Positions 12,383 through 20,853 of a stretch of DNA of 64,000 nt are shown in pieces (position 1 is the stretch's first letter; each line of letters opens with the position of its first letter). The position numbers and the translations under genes were made by a program. The notes beneath the pieces were generated by a model that did not search any database, was not told the DNA's origin, and saw only the letters and a program-made list of their open reading frames with translations. The DNA is taken from the NCBI GenBank assembly GCA_020073485.1, contig JAIQFB010000013.1, forward strand, positions 104,045-168,044, in the 5' to 3' direction. Source of the stretch: Terriglobia bacterium. Its GTDB lineage: Bacteria > Acidobacteriota > Terriglobia > Acidiferrales > UBA7541.

Positions 12383-13828
12383 CTATAAGTCCGATCCACC
12401 GGCGCGCTCGAAGGCATGGGCCACGTGCAGGACGCGGTCCTCGCCAAAGGCCGGGCCGTAGACCTGCAGGCCGATCGGCAAGCCTTTGGACGTCTTGCCG
12501 CTGGGGACGGAAATGCCCGGAACGCCCGCCATGGATCCTGTAACTGTGTAGCTATCAGCAAGATACATCTGAAGCGGGTTGGCCGTCCTTTCCCCCAGCC
12601 GGAACGGAGGAACCGGGGAAGTAGGCGTAACGATGACGTCTGCTTTTTCAAATGCTTCCCGGAAATCGTGTGCGATCAGCGCGCGGATCTTCTGTCCTTT
12701 TAAATAGTACGCGTCATAGTAGCCCGCGGAGAGCACATAGGTACCCAGGACGATGCGGCGCTTCACTTCGGGGCCAAAGCCCCGGCCACGCGTTTTTTGG
12801 TACATCTCAATCAGCGTCGCTCCCGGGACGCGCGGGCCGTAGCGCACGCCGTCGTAGCGCGCCAGATTCGAGCTCGCCTCGGCGGTTGCGAGGATATAGT
12901 AGGCCGCAATGGCGTAGTCCGTATTCGGCATGCGAATCGACACGCGCTTGCAGCCGAGTTTTTCGAGCAGACGAATTCCCGCCTCGATTTTTTGCCGGAC
13001 TTCCGGGTCGATTCCCTCGCCGAAATAATCGTCGGGGATGCCCATGCGAAGCCCGTGCAGAGGGCGATCGAGTCCCGCCAAATAATCGGGCACAGCCGCG
13101 CCCGAAGAAGTCGCATCGCGAGGGTCCCGCCCGGCGATCACGGACATTACGCTGGCCGCGTCGCGCACGGTGTGCGCGAACGGACCGATGCGATCGAGCG
13201 ACGATGCGTAGGCGATCAGGCCATACCGCGAAACGCGGCCATAACTCGGATTCATCGCCGGCACACCGCAAAACGAGCCGGGCTGCCGAATCGAGCCGCC
13301 TGTGTCGGTGCCCAGGGAAACGACGGTCAGGTTGGCAGCTACCGCCGCGGCCGAGCCTCCGCTGGATCCTCCGGGAACGTGATCGGGGGCCACAGGGTTG
13401 CGTACCGGGCCATAGGCGGAGTTTTCGTTCGAGCTGCCCATGGCGAATTCGTCGCAGTTGGTCTTGCCGAGAATGATAGCCCCGGCGCTTTCCAGGCGCG
13501 TTACGGCTGTGGCGTCATACGGGGGCTTGTATCCCGCCAAAATGCGCGAGCCGCACGTGGTGGGAATGCCTCGCGTGCTGATGACGTCCTTCACGGCCAG
13601 CGGCACGCCAGCCAGTGGCGGAAGCGCGTCGCCTGCGGCGATGGCGGCATCGATTTTATCGGCCTGGGCGTAAGCGCGTTCGGGCGAAAGCGCGAGGTAA
13701 ATGTTGAATTTGGGATTGGCCTGCTCGATGCGCGCGTAGAATTCCTTCACCAGTTCGCGCGCGGAAATTTTCCTCGAGTCCAGCGCCGACCGGACATCCG
13801 GAATCGTCCATGTGGTTAGGGCGCTCAC
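12383..13828 (-). CDS. gatA: Glutamyl/aspartyl-tRNA amidotransferase subunit A
   Basis: 481 residues. The amidase subunit of GatCAB releases ammonia from glutamine to convert Glu-tRNA(Gln) or Asp-tRNA(Asn) to the amidated form. The amidase-signature triad is visible as Lys80 (LAVKDV), Ser155 in GGSSGGSAAAVAA and Ser179 in GTDTGGSIRQP. The start is GTG 13828, overlapping the gatC stop as GTGA, so the two are translationally coupled. GatB, the tRNA-binding kinase subunit, is not in the window. Confidence 0.96.
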   Translation of the reverse strand: MSALTTWTIPDVRSALDSRKISARELVKEFYARIEQANPKFNIYLALSPERAYAQADKIDAAIAAGDALPPLAGVPLAVKDVISTRGIPTTCGSRILAGYKPPYDATAVTRLESAGAIILGKTNCDEFAMGSSNENSAYGPVRNPVAPDHVPGGSSGGSAAAVAANLTVVSLGTDTGGSIRQPGSFCGVPAMNPSYGRVSRYGLIAYASSLDRIGPFAHTVRDAASVMSVIAGRDPRDATSSGAAVPDYLAGLDRPLHGLRMGIPDDYFGEGIDPEVRQKIEAGIRLLEKLGCKRVSIRMPNTDYAIAAYYILATAEASSNLARYDGVRYGPRVPGATLIEMYQKTRGRGFGPEVKRRIVLGTYVLSAGYYDAYYLKGQKIRALIAHDFREAFEKADVIVTPTSPVPPFRLGERTANPLQMYLADSYTVTGSMAGVPGISVPSGKTSKGLPIGLQVYGPAFGEDRVLHVAHAFERAGGSDL

Positions 13829-14124
13829 TTTTCGATCACCCGAGGCACGCGGAAATAGGGGGCTTCGGGATCCGGGGCTCCCTCGAGAACTTCGGTGATG
13901 ATGTCGGCGCGCACGACGACGTCTTCGCGCAAGGGCACATCATCGGCGGAGGCGGCCACCACCTGCGTCATGGGTTCGACATTGGACGTGTCAATCTCAT
14001 TCAGCTTATCGATGTAGGTGAGGATATCGTCGAGCTGGCCGCGATAGGTTTCTACCTCGGCGTCGGTCAGTTCCAGATTGGCCAGCGCCGCTACTTTCAA
14101 CACGTCATCCCTGCTGATCTTCAT
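13825..14124 (-). CDS. gatC: Glutamyl/aspartyl-tRNA amidotransferase subunit C
   Basis: 99 residues from ATG 14124, preceded by a GAGGG-type ribosome site; an in-frame extension to 14190 is unnecessary. Typical GatC pattern: MKISRDDVLKVAALANLELT at the N-terminus, ILTYIDKLNEIDTSNVEPM in the middle and LREDVV near the C-terminus. It stabilises GatA within the complex. Overlaps gatA by four bases. Confidence 0.94.
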   Translation of the reverse strand: MKISRDDVLKVAALANLELTDAEVETYRGQLDDILTYIDKLNEIDTSNVEPMTQVVAASADDVPLREDVVVRADIITEVLEGAPDPEAPYFRVPRVIEK

Positions 14125-14715
14125 GACTCTGCCCTCACGAATCAAAGGGGAGATTCTAGCACAGCCGCTCGGGGCTCCCAGCCGCCGCAAGGGCCATAAA
14201 TGCTGCCTGAGGGCACTTTCTTGCCTAGTACTAGGACCCAGGTAACAAAAAATATGATGCCCCTCGCCTATCGCTCCATCCCTAAACGCCTGTCTACAAT
14301 GTGTTTGGAGGGAATGAGATCTGAGCCCCTCCAGTGGCGTTTCGGTCCCCGCATTGCCGGATATCGGGAAGGCCAGGGATCGAAACCAGTTCTGAGATTT
14401 GCCCTAACGGGCAGTAGAGGCCTAAAGCGCATATCCATGAACCTGATCACGCCAGCCATCGACGCGTTTTTGGCCTCCGGAACATGCGCGGTGCTGATCA
14501 GCCTTCTGGTGATCAAGATCAGGCAGAGGAATCGAAGAATGATGATCCGGCCAGGAACCAACGCCCATTACGCCGCGATTGTTCGCCTGGCGAAGAGTTC
14601 CGGGCAGGAGCACAAACCGATAGTTGCTTCGCACCACCAGCTGGCACCCAGCCTGCCATCCGGACTTGTTTCGCGAAACGGATTTGACCGTGTTCCACGA
14701 GAGAGGGAGAAAACC
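14125..14715. other. Long spacer with a perfect 12-bp palindrome
   Basis: 591 bases between divergent gatC and the ExeA-like gene. It contains a hairpin at 14204-14215 and the perfect palindrome CCTAGTACTAGG at 14224-14235, a possible operator. The frame of the downstream gene is open back to 14200 and includes one hydrophobic stretch (from ATG 14437), so an N-terminal extension cannot be ruled out, but there is no ribosome site for it. No RNA gene recognised. Confidence 0.4.
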
Positions 14716-16533
14716 ATGGAGCGGGAAACCTTCGAGAACCAATTGGCCACACCCCTGAATTTTCAGGACGCGGGTATTTCAAGCGGAACTTCGCTAGAAG
14801 CCAGTCCATTCCTGCACGAGGCGCCGCAAGCTGGCATGACAAAGGAAACTCTCCTGCCGTCCTTGTCGCCGTCGGCAGCAGCGGAAGAGACGCCCACCTC
14901 GCCGGTCGAGGTGCGCATCGTGGACATGGATGTGCGCCCGCAGCCGGCAATGGCGTCCACACCCGAACCCTCCCAGGACCATGAAAGCGAGTTCGACTTT
15001 GACGCGTTCGCCGTGAATTCGGACGAGGAGCGTGCCAGCGCCGAGGCGACGTCAACCGCACTTTGCGTGTGGGAGGGCGAAACCCGCACCGAATGTGTAA
15101 CGGATGGCCTGAATGAAGATGAGTTCGATCCCACTGTGATGTACGCGGCCCAGGAACTTCCCCCAATGCAGGAAGTCCGCAATTATCTGGCGGTGGACGA
15201 AGAAGCCGAGGCCACCGGGAATTTCGAACGGTCGGAGGAATCCTGGGCTGCGGAACTGCATACGCCGGAGCCGATCGCGTATGTTCCCGCCGAAGCAAAA
15301 CCGGCGGCGCCGAACCTGCTGTCCTTCCACGGATTGAAGCAGCAGCCATTTGACGTCACTCCGGACCCGTCCTATCTCTATTTCAGCCCATCGCATCGCG
15401 AGGCGTTGGAATCAATTTCGGAGGGTATCGAAAATTTCCGCGGGTTCATGACCCTGGTGGCCGAGCCGGGCATGGGCAAGACGACTCTGCTGAACAAATT
15501 GATGGAGGAATGGAGCGCATCCGCGCGCGTCGTGTTCCTGTTCCAGACGCAGTGCAACTCGAACGAGTTGCTGGCGTTCATCCTGAATGAATTGGAAGTC
15601 GATCACGCCGGAATGGACGTGGTGGCCATGCACCGGGCGCTGAACCAGGTGCTGCTGGAAGAGATGCTGCGGGGACGCCGGTTCGTGCTGATCGTGGACG
15701 AAGGGCAGAACCTGCAGGATTCGGTGCTGGAAACGATTCGCCTGCTTTCCGATTTTGAGACCGCGCATTCCAAGTTGATTCAAATTGTGCTGGCCGGGCA
15801 GCCGCAGATGGTGGACACGCTGTTGCGACCAAATCTGGTGCAACTGCGCCAGCGCATCGCGGTGCTTTCCAGCCTGAAGTCGCTGACCGCAGCCGAGACC
15901 TCCGAATACGTCGAGCACCGCCTGCGCGCGGCGGGATGGAAGGGCGAATCTTTGTTCACGCCCGAGGCGTTGCAATCCATTGCGGAACTGAGCGGCGGCG
16001 TTCCGCGGACGATCAACAATCTGTGCTTCAATGCGCTGCTCAAGGCGTTCACGCGCCGGCAGGAAATCGTTGACGCCGAGATCGTGAAGAAAATCGCCGG
16101 GAAGCTTCATCTGGAAGCGCTGGCCCGGCCCGCCGAAAAAGTTGCGGTTGTTGAAGCGTCCCCCGCGCCCGCTCCGGAAGCAACCGCCGAAGGCAGCACC
16201 GCGGAAATTATCCGCGCTCTGACCGCCGTCATCGCAGCGGCAGCGGCCCGTCCGGTTACGGAAACGCCGCGGCCGGTCGCCGAAGCCGAGCCCGCCGCCA
16301 AGGTGGAATCGAAACCGGGCCTGGTGGTGACCGGAAAGCTGATCGAGAAGATAAAGTGCCAGGGCTGGAGCAAGAAGCACGAATACCGGCTCGACGTTTC
16401 CTTCGAGCGCGACCCGCTCACGGGCGTCAGCGTTGCCGAACGCCACTGGTGCTGCTATTTCTACGTTGGCGAAGAAGAGGCCTCCGGATTGCAGATCGGC
16501 AAGCCGATCAGCGTACGGATTGAGCAGGACTAG
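14716..16533 (+). CDS. ExeA/GspA-like AAA ATPase
   Basis: 605 residues from ATG 14716, chosen for the purine-rich GAGAGGGAGAAAA just upstream; the open frame reaches 14200. Residues 1-195 are acidic and probably disordered. The ATPase domain starts at FHGLKQQPFDVTPDPSYLYF (about 205), with Walker A GMGKTT (about 253-258), Walker B VLIVDEGQNL (about 325) and a sensor-like AGQPQMVDTL. The GGVPRTINNLC stretch (about 435) is typical of the ExeA family, which works in secretion-pilotin assembly or exosortase systems. A C-terminal beta domain of about 70 residues follows an Ala/Pro-rich linker. No general-secretion or exosortase genes are nearby, so the partner is unknown. Confidence 0.85.
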   Translation: MERETFENQLATPLNFQDAGISSGTSLEASPFLHEAPQAGMTKETLLPSLSPSAAAEETPTSPVEVRIVDMDVRPQPAMASTPEPSQDHESEFDFDAFAVNSDEERASAEATSTALCVWEGETRTECVTDGLNEDEFDPTVMYAAQELPPMQEVRNYLAVDEEAEATGNFERSEESWAAELHTPEPIAYVPAEAKPAAPNLLSFHGLKQQPFDVTPDPSYLYFSPSHREALESISEGIENFRGFMTLVAEPGMGKTTLLNKLMEEWSASARVVFLFQTQCNSNELLAFILNELEVDHAGMDVVAMHRALNQVLLEEMLRGRRFVLIVDEGQNLQDSVLETIRLLSDFETAHSKLIQIVLAGQPQMVDTLLRPNLVQLRQRIAVLSSLKSLTAAETSEYVEHRLRAAGWKGESLFTPEALQSIAELSGGVPRTINNLCFNALLKAFTRRQEIVDAEIVKKIAGKLHLEALARPAEKVAVVEASPAPAPEATAEGSTAEIIRALTAVIAAAAARPVTETPRPVAEAEPAAKVESKPGLVVTGKLIEKIKCQGWSKKHEYRLDVSFERDPLTGVSVAERHWCCYFYVGEEEASGLQIGKPISVRIEQD

Positions 16534-16580
16534 ACTGGGCAAGATTCCAGATTGGCGGCTCGCGGCGATTGGGAATTGCG

Positions 16581-16975
16581 TTATCGGCCCGCGGCTTTTG
16601 ACCCGGGAGAGGGTAAAGCGCGGAGCCATTGCTGCGCCTGCGCCAGGTCTCGAAATGGCTCCACGGTGCAGATGTCTTCAACCAGCATCTGGAGCATGCG
16701 CATCATCCCATAGGCTACGTCGGTGGAAACGACAATCGCCGTGGGGCCAGTTTGCTTTTTTGCGATAACTTGCCCAGCAAACCGACAACTTCGCGCACAT
16801 CTCCCGGTGAAAGCTGCACAACGGCGCCGCGGCCATCGATGAGCTCGCGGTAAGGTAGCAGCGCGTCTTTCTGCTCCTTGAGCAGGTGCGCGCGGACTTC
16901 CGCGATGGTCACTGTGCCCGAAGCAATCGTATGCAGTTCGTTGTACTGCTGGTCCAGGCGACATTCGATACTCAT
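16581..16975 (-). pseudogene. Frameshifted STAS/SpoIIAA-like protein
   Basis: The first frame from ATG 16975 reads MSIECRLDQQYNELHTIASG, continues through LIDGRGAVVQLSPGDVREVV, then leaves register. The second frame continues TGPTAIVVSTDVAYGMMRML and FRDLAQAQQWL, ending at 16581. The switch falls in a run of six A (minus strand) near 16756-16761. One additional A would restore a product of about 131 residues with the alpha/beta pattern of small STAS-like proteins common in soil bacteria. Either genuine decay or a single-base sequence error. AAGGA lies about 10 bases before the start. Confidence 0.6.
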
Positions 16976-17071
16976 CGCAAGCAATCCTTTTTCAATCCAA
17001 GCTGGCGGAACTTAGGACGCTCCGTGAATCCTCAAGTTTCGCAAACTTTCGGAGTGTCTCGGACAAATGAA

Positions 17072-18832
17072 TCACGCAAGGAGCGCGGGCTTCTTCAAAT
17101 AGCGGTCCACGATGGCGTCGGCGGTGCGGTAGGTGAGGGCCAGGATCGTGGGTGTGGGATTGGAGGAGCCGGAATTCGGGAACGTGGAAGCGCCGATGAC
17201 GAAGAGGTTGTGGATTTCCCAGTGTTGCTGGTAGGAGTTGACCACGCCCAGGTCGGGGGATTTTGCCATCATCGTGCCGCCCTGGACGTGCGTGGACTGG
17301 TAGCGGACGACGTCGTAATCGCCGTAGCCGGGGAAGGGATTCACTTCCTTGGCGCCCATGGCGTGGCCGATCTCGACCATTTTTGCGTTCATGAACTCGG
17401 CCATTTTGCGTTCGTTGTCCTGCCAGTTCATGGTCATGCGCAGCAGGGGATCGCCCAGGGGATTTTTGTAGATCGGGTCGAGATCAAAGCGGTTGCCCTT
17501 GTGGGGGACCTGCTCACCGGAAAAGGCGATGACGCCGGTGCGATCGAAATATTCGATGGAGGTTTTCTTCCAGGCGGCGCCCCAGCGCGGCAGTTTCATG
17601 GAGCGCGGCGTGGTGCCGAAGGTCGAGAGCGGCTGCGTACCCACACTCATGGCGCCGATCATGCCGCCGCGGATGAAGGGAAGATGGGTGTGGTCGAGAA
17701 CGTCGGCGTCGAAATCGGAGATGCGCACGCCGGTGCCGCCCGCGCCCATGAATTTGTTCAACGGCTTTTCAAGAAACGCCTGCACGCCGAAGGACACCTG
17801 ATGCGTGAGATTCTTGCCGAGGGTTCCTTTTCCGGTGGCAGGATCGTAAGGCGTGCCGAGGCCGGAGAGAAGCAGCAGGTGGTTATTGCCGAGCGTGTAG
17901 GAAGCCAGGACGACCAGATCGGCGGGCTGGAAAATTTCCTCGCCGGATTCATCGATGTAGGTGACGCCGCGCGCTTTTGCGCCGTTTGGCGTGGAGTCAT
18001 GCAGGATGCGCTTCACCGTTGCGTTGGTGCGCAGGGTAACGGTTTTACGCTGTCGCACGATGGGGAGCAGGACGTTGGTCGGCTGCGCCTTGGCATTGAT
18101 CATGCACGGGGTGCGCTCGCAGAAGCCGCAGAAGGCACAGGCGGGGCGCGAGATGCCGTCCGGGTTCGTATACTCCTCGCTGGTTACGGCGGTGGCGTTA
18201 TTGTAGGGATGATAGCCGAGCGATTTGGCGCCGCCGCGGAAGAGTTCGCTGAAATAGGGCGTGATGGTCGGCGGCATGGGATATTCGGAGCTGCGCCACC
18301 CCTCGAAAATGTTTCCGCCATCGATTTTTTTTCCGTTCAGATTTCCGGCCTTGCCGCACACGCCGACTTCGCGCTCCGAGCGCGCGTAGTAGGGTTCCAC
18401 CTCATCGTAGGTGACGGGCCAATCCTGCATGGTGTGGTCTTCGGGCAATTTTCCGGCGCCATACCGTTCCACGGTCTTGGATTGCAGCGCGAAGCAATCC
18501 GGCATCAGCCGCGGAAAGACCGCGCCCCAGTGCTCGCCGGTGCCGCCGACTCCCGAGCCGGGAAGGAAAGCGCCGTACTGGCGGATGGGAAGCGAGCGTT
18601 CCTTGTCGTGATGGCGAATGGTCACCGCTTCGCGCGACGGGTCCTGCATCATGTGCATGCGCACGAAGTAGTCCAGTTCGTCCATGCCGCTGGAGTATTC
18701 GGGGATGCGTGAGCGGCCGCGCTCCAGAACGACGATCGAGACCGGCGAGCGCGCGCTAAGTTCCTTGGCCATGAGCAGGCCGGTCCAGCCGCCACCGATG
18801 ATTACCACGTCCGCTGAGGGGAGAGTTTTCAT
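17072..18832 (-). CDS. GMC-family FAD oxidoreductase (gluconate 2-dehydrogenase large-subunit type)
   Basis: 586 residues from ATG 18832; the open extension to 18937 enters repeat DNA. The N-terminal Rossmann motif DVVIIGGGWTGLLMAKELS (residues 7-25) binds FAD. GSGVGGTGEHWGAVFPR follows, and the C-terminal NLFVIGASTFPNSGSSNPTP carries the active-site region of GMC enzymes. An insert, CAFCGFCERTPC, is Cys-rich. No signal peptide of its own; with subunit 3 carrying an RR signal, a hitchhiker export of the complex is likely (inference). It oxidises a sugar acid, alcohol or polyol; the substrate is not readable. The subunit 3 gene is 165 bases upstream on the same strand. The usual cytochrome c subunit is absent. 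Confidence 0.9.
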   Translation of the reverse strand: MKTLPSADVVIIGGGWTGLLMAKELSARSPVSIVVLERGRSRIPEYSSGMDELDYFVRMHMMQDPSREAVTIRHHDKERSLPIRQYGAFLPGSGVGGTGEHWGAVFPRLMPDCFALQSKTVERYGAGKLPEDHTMQDWPVTYDEVEPYYARSEREVGVCGKAGNLNGKKIDGGNIFEGWRSSEYPMPPTITPYFSELFRGGAKSLGYHPYNNATAVTSEEYTNPDGISRPACAFCGFCERTPCMINAKAQPTNVLLPIVRQRKTVTLRTNATVKRILHDSTPNGAKARGVTYIDESGEEIFQPADLVVLASYTLGNNHLLLLSGLGTPYDPATGKGTLGKNLTHQVSFGVQAFLEKPLNKFMGAGGTGVRISDFDADVLDHTHLPFIRGGMIGAMSVGTQPLSTFGTTPRSMKLPRWGAAWKKTSIEYFDRTGVIAFSGEQVPHKGNRFDLDPIYKNPLGDPLLRMTMNWQDNERKMAEFMNAKMVEIGHAMGAKEVNPFPGYGDYDVVRYQSTHVQGGTMMAKSPDLGVVNSYQQHWEIHNLFVIGASTFPNSGSSNPTPTILALTYRTADAIVDRYLKKPALLA

Positions 18833-18883
18833 TGTGCGTTTTTTCGACGGGCTCCAAAAGTCTGCCGAGCGATCCAGGCTGTA

Positions 18884-18971
18884 GTCATTCCGGCGTTCGG
18901 CGCGTGCCAGGGAATCACTCCTTCTTCCAACGCGCAATCCAAGAGGGATTCCTCGCTTCGCTCGGAATGAC
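18884..18971. repeat. Inverted-repeat-bounded intergenic element
   Basis: Bounded by GTCATTCC (18884-18891) and GGAATGAC (18964-18971). The right arm GGATTCCTCGCTTCGCTCGG is well formed, while the left arm is a degenerate relative. It occupies the spacer between the two dehydrogenase genes. Elements with this wording are, to my knowledge, common between genes in soil acidobacteria. Confidence 0.55.
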
Positions 18972-18997
18972 TGTCCAAATAAAATTTCCGCAAACCG

Positions 18998-19681
18998 CTA
19001 GGCCGTGCCCGCGTCCTCGTCTTCGCTCGGGCGGACTTTCCGGTGGAGCACCTGCTCCAGACTTACGGGCTTGGGGCGGAACGCTTCGCCGAAATGTTTG
19101 TCCACTTCGTCGTAATTGCTCATGCGCGGGCCGGGGAAACCGACCATTTGCCAGCCGACCATGTCCACGTTGCCGCCATGCACGGGATCGCTGAACATGC
19201 CTTCGATGGTGTTCTGGCGCAGCAGGGCGAACAGGTGCGTGTCCTCGATTTGCTGCAGGTTTTTGTCCTGCTCCGCGGGAGACAAGCTGTCGAAGCCTTT
19301 CAGGCCCTTCAGTCCCTCGCGATAAGTTTCGCGCGGGGTGGCCTTGCCCTGGTAGCCGAATTCGCGCGCGGCGTTTTCGTCGAACGGTCCCTGCGCGTAG
19401 CGGTAACGGTCGCGACCCCAGGGGCCGGCGAGTTGGCGGTCGATGAAGATCACGACGCCGGCTTCCTTGGCGCCGGGCCCGGAATCGTCGCTGGGAAAAA
19501 TTCGCGCGGCTGCCGCCGCGACGATCATGGCTTCTTCCTCGGTGAAAAAACGCAGCGGAATTTTCAGGGTCTGTGTGGATTTTTCCTGCGCGAAAATGCG
19601 CGAGGCCTTGCGATCGAGCGAATATACCAAGACGCCGCCGATGCTGGCCGCGGACAGGATCAGGAATTGGCGACGGCGCAT
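18998..19681 (-). CDS. Gluconate 2-dehydrogenase subunit 3 family protein
   Basis: 227 residues. The N-terminus MRRRQFLILSAASIGGVLVY is a Tat-type signal (RR-x-FL followed by a hydrophobic stretch). The mature part has the family's FFTEEEAMIVAAAAARIFPS (about residue 45) and DSGPGAKEAGVVIFIDRQLAG (about 65-85). It ends in the MVGWQMVGFPGPRMSNYDEV region (about 172-191). Subunit 3 binds the FAD subunit and carries it across the membrane. Encoded immediately upstream of the GMC subunit, supporting a two-gene operon. Confidence 0.9.
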   Translation of the reverse strand: MRRRQFLILSAASIGGVLVYSLDRKASRIFAQEKSTQTLKIPLRFFTEEEAMIVAAAAARIFPSDDSGPGAKEAGVVIFIDRQLAGPWGRDRYRYAQGPFDENAAREFGYQGKATPRETYREGLKGLKGFDSLSPAEQDKNLQQIEDTHLFALLRQNTIEGMFSDPVHGGNVDMVGWQMVGFPGPRMSNYDEVDKHFGEAFRPKPVSLEQVLHRKVRPSEDEDAGTA

Positions 19682-19790
19682 GGGCCGGAGTGTACCATAA
19701 TCAACACGTGCCAGGAATTCCGTACTTTCCTCATAACAGTTCCGTTAGTCTGGAAGACGGGTCAAACAAAAGAAAATCTTTGGAGGAATC

Positions 19791-20681
19791 ATGAATCGCT
19801 TTGTGACTCGCGCATTGATCGCGGGCCTTGTTTTCGGCGGAACATTCGGCGCGTTGCGAATCGGGCGCGCGGCTGCGGACGGCGTCGAATCGACGGTTTT
19901 GCAGGCCGATAAATCCTTGCTGGAGGCTCTAGGAAAATCCGACAAGACGGCGGTCGGTAAACTACTGGACGCGAATTTTGCGTGGACCGATACGGATGGG
20001 AAGACGCACACACAGGCGGAAGTGCTCGGCAACCTGAAGGCCTATGCCGAGGACAACTTGGGCGACGCGGAAGTGAAAACACATTTCTACGGCGAGGTGG
20101 AAACGGTGGCCGGCGAGCACCACGGCGCGCGCTTCCTGCGGGTGTGGGTGAAGCGCCCGGCGGGCTGGCGTGAATTCCTGGAGCTTGATACGCAGATGCC
20201 GTCCAAGGCTGCGACGTTCGGTGGGCAGAGGTCCACAGGACAGGGCGACTGCGAGAATCCCTGCCGCACCGTACCTTACAAACCGACGACGGCCATGGAC
20301 AAGGCCATTCTTGAGGACTGGCAAAAAACGAAGATGGAGGAGTGGAAGCCCGACGCCGCGGACTGGCCGAACCACATCGCCGACGAATTCCTGATCATCA
20401 ACAGCACATCGGTGCGCACGAAGGCGGAGCGCGTGGTGATCGCCCAGGAACAGCAGAAATCCGGAGTGGGCGCGCCGGGCGATCCCATCACGGCGATGGA
20501 GATTCACGATTTCGGAGACGCCTGCGCCGTCATGATTTCACACCACGTGCCGTATCGCGGCGGAAAGCCGTATTACAACGTGCGCGTGTGGACGCTGCGG
20601 GACGGGCGATGGCAACTGGCCATCAGCCAACAGACGACGATTCAGTCCGGCGCGGCCGTGGCTGCGGTGGCAACGAAGTAG
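19791..20681 (+). CDS. Secreted protein with two NTF2/SnoaL-like (DUF4440-type) domains
   Basis: 296 residues with GGAGG 4 bases before ATG 19791. A signal peptide is followed by a first NTF2-like domain (about residues 30-145: ADKSLLEALGKSDKTAVGKL, WTDTDGK, then VKRPAGWREFLELDTQM). A linker with a Cys pair, CENPCRTVPYKPTT (about 161-174), leads to a second domain of the same fold (about 175-285, ending WTLRDGRWQLAISQQTTIQS). NTF2-like domains form small-molecule pockets; no ligand can be assigned. The next gene is a full-length paralogue, including the same Cys-rich linker. A terminator follows at 20710. Confidence 0.82.
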   Translation: MNRFVTRALIAGLVFGGTFGALRIGRAAADGVESTVLQADKSLLEALGKSDKTAVGKLLDANFAWTDTDGKTHTQAEVLGNLKAYAEDNLGDAEVKTHFYGEVETVAGEHHGARFLRVWVKRPAGWREFLELDTQMPSKAATFGGQRSTGQGDCENPCRTVPYKPTTAMDKAILEDWQKTKMEEWKPDAADWPNHIADEFLIINSTSVRTKAERVVIAQEQQKSGVGAPGDPITAMEIHDFGDACAVMISHHVPYRGGKPYYNVRVWTLRDGRWQLAISQQTTIQSGAAVAAVATK

Positions 20682-20709
20682 AAAAGTTTCTTCGATAAGA
20701 GAACAACAG

Positions 20710-20750
20710 CGGGGGAGAATGTCCGATTCGGGATCTCCCCCGTTTGCTTT
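20710..20750 (+). terminator. Intrinsic terminator after the first NTF2-like gene
   Basis: Nine-base-pair G/C-rich stem (20710-20718 with 20734-20742) followed by a T-rich run. Confidence 0.88.
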
Positions 20751-20853
20751 TCGTAGGGCAGTCATTTAACTGGCGGCAGGCAAGAACCTTGCGGGCGGCG
20801 CTTGCGGCGGTCTAGAATCCCTGACACGGAAGAAATAATTCTGAGGAGGCAAC

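Noticed and set aside
14200..14715. N-terminal extension of the ExeA-like ATPase
   Set aside because: Open frame but no ribosome site, no homology recognised, and it contains hairpins and a palindrome; kept as spacer with a note.
16886..18712. 608-residue plus-strand frame opposite the GMC gene
   Set aside because: Antisense shadow of a gene with clear FAD motifs; His/Arg/Ala/Gly-rich content without domains.
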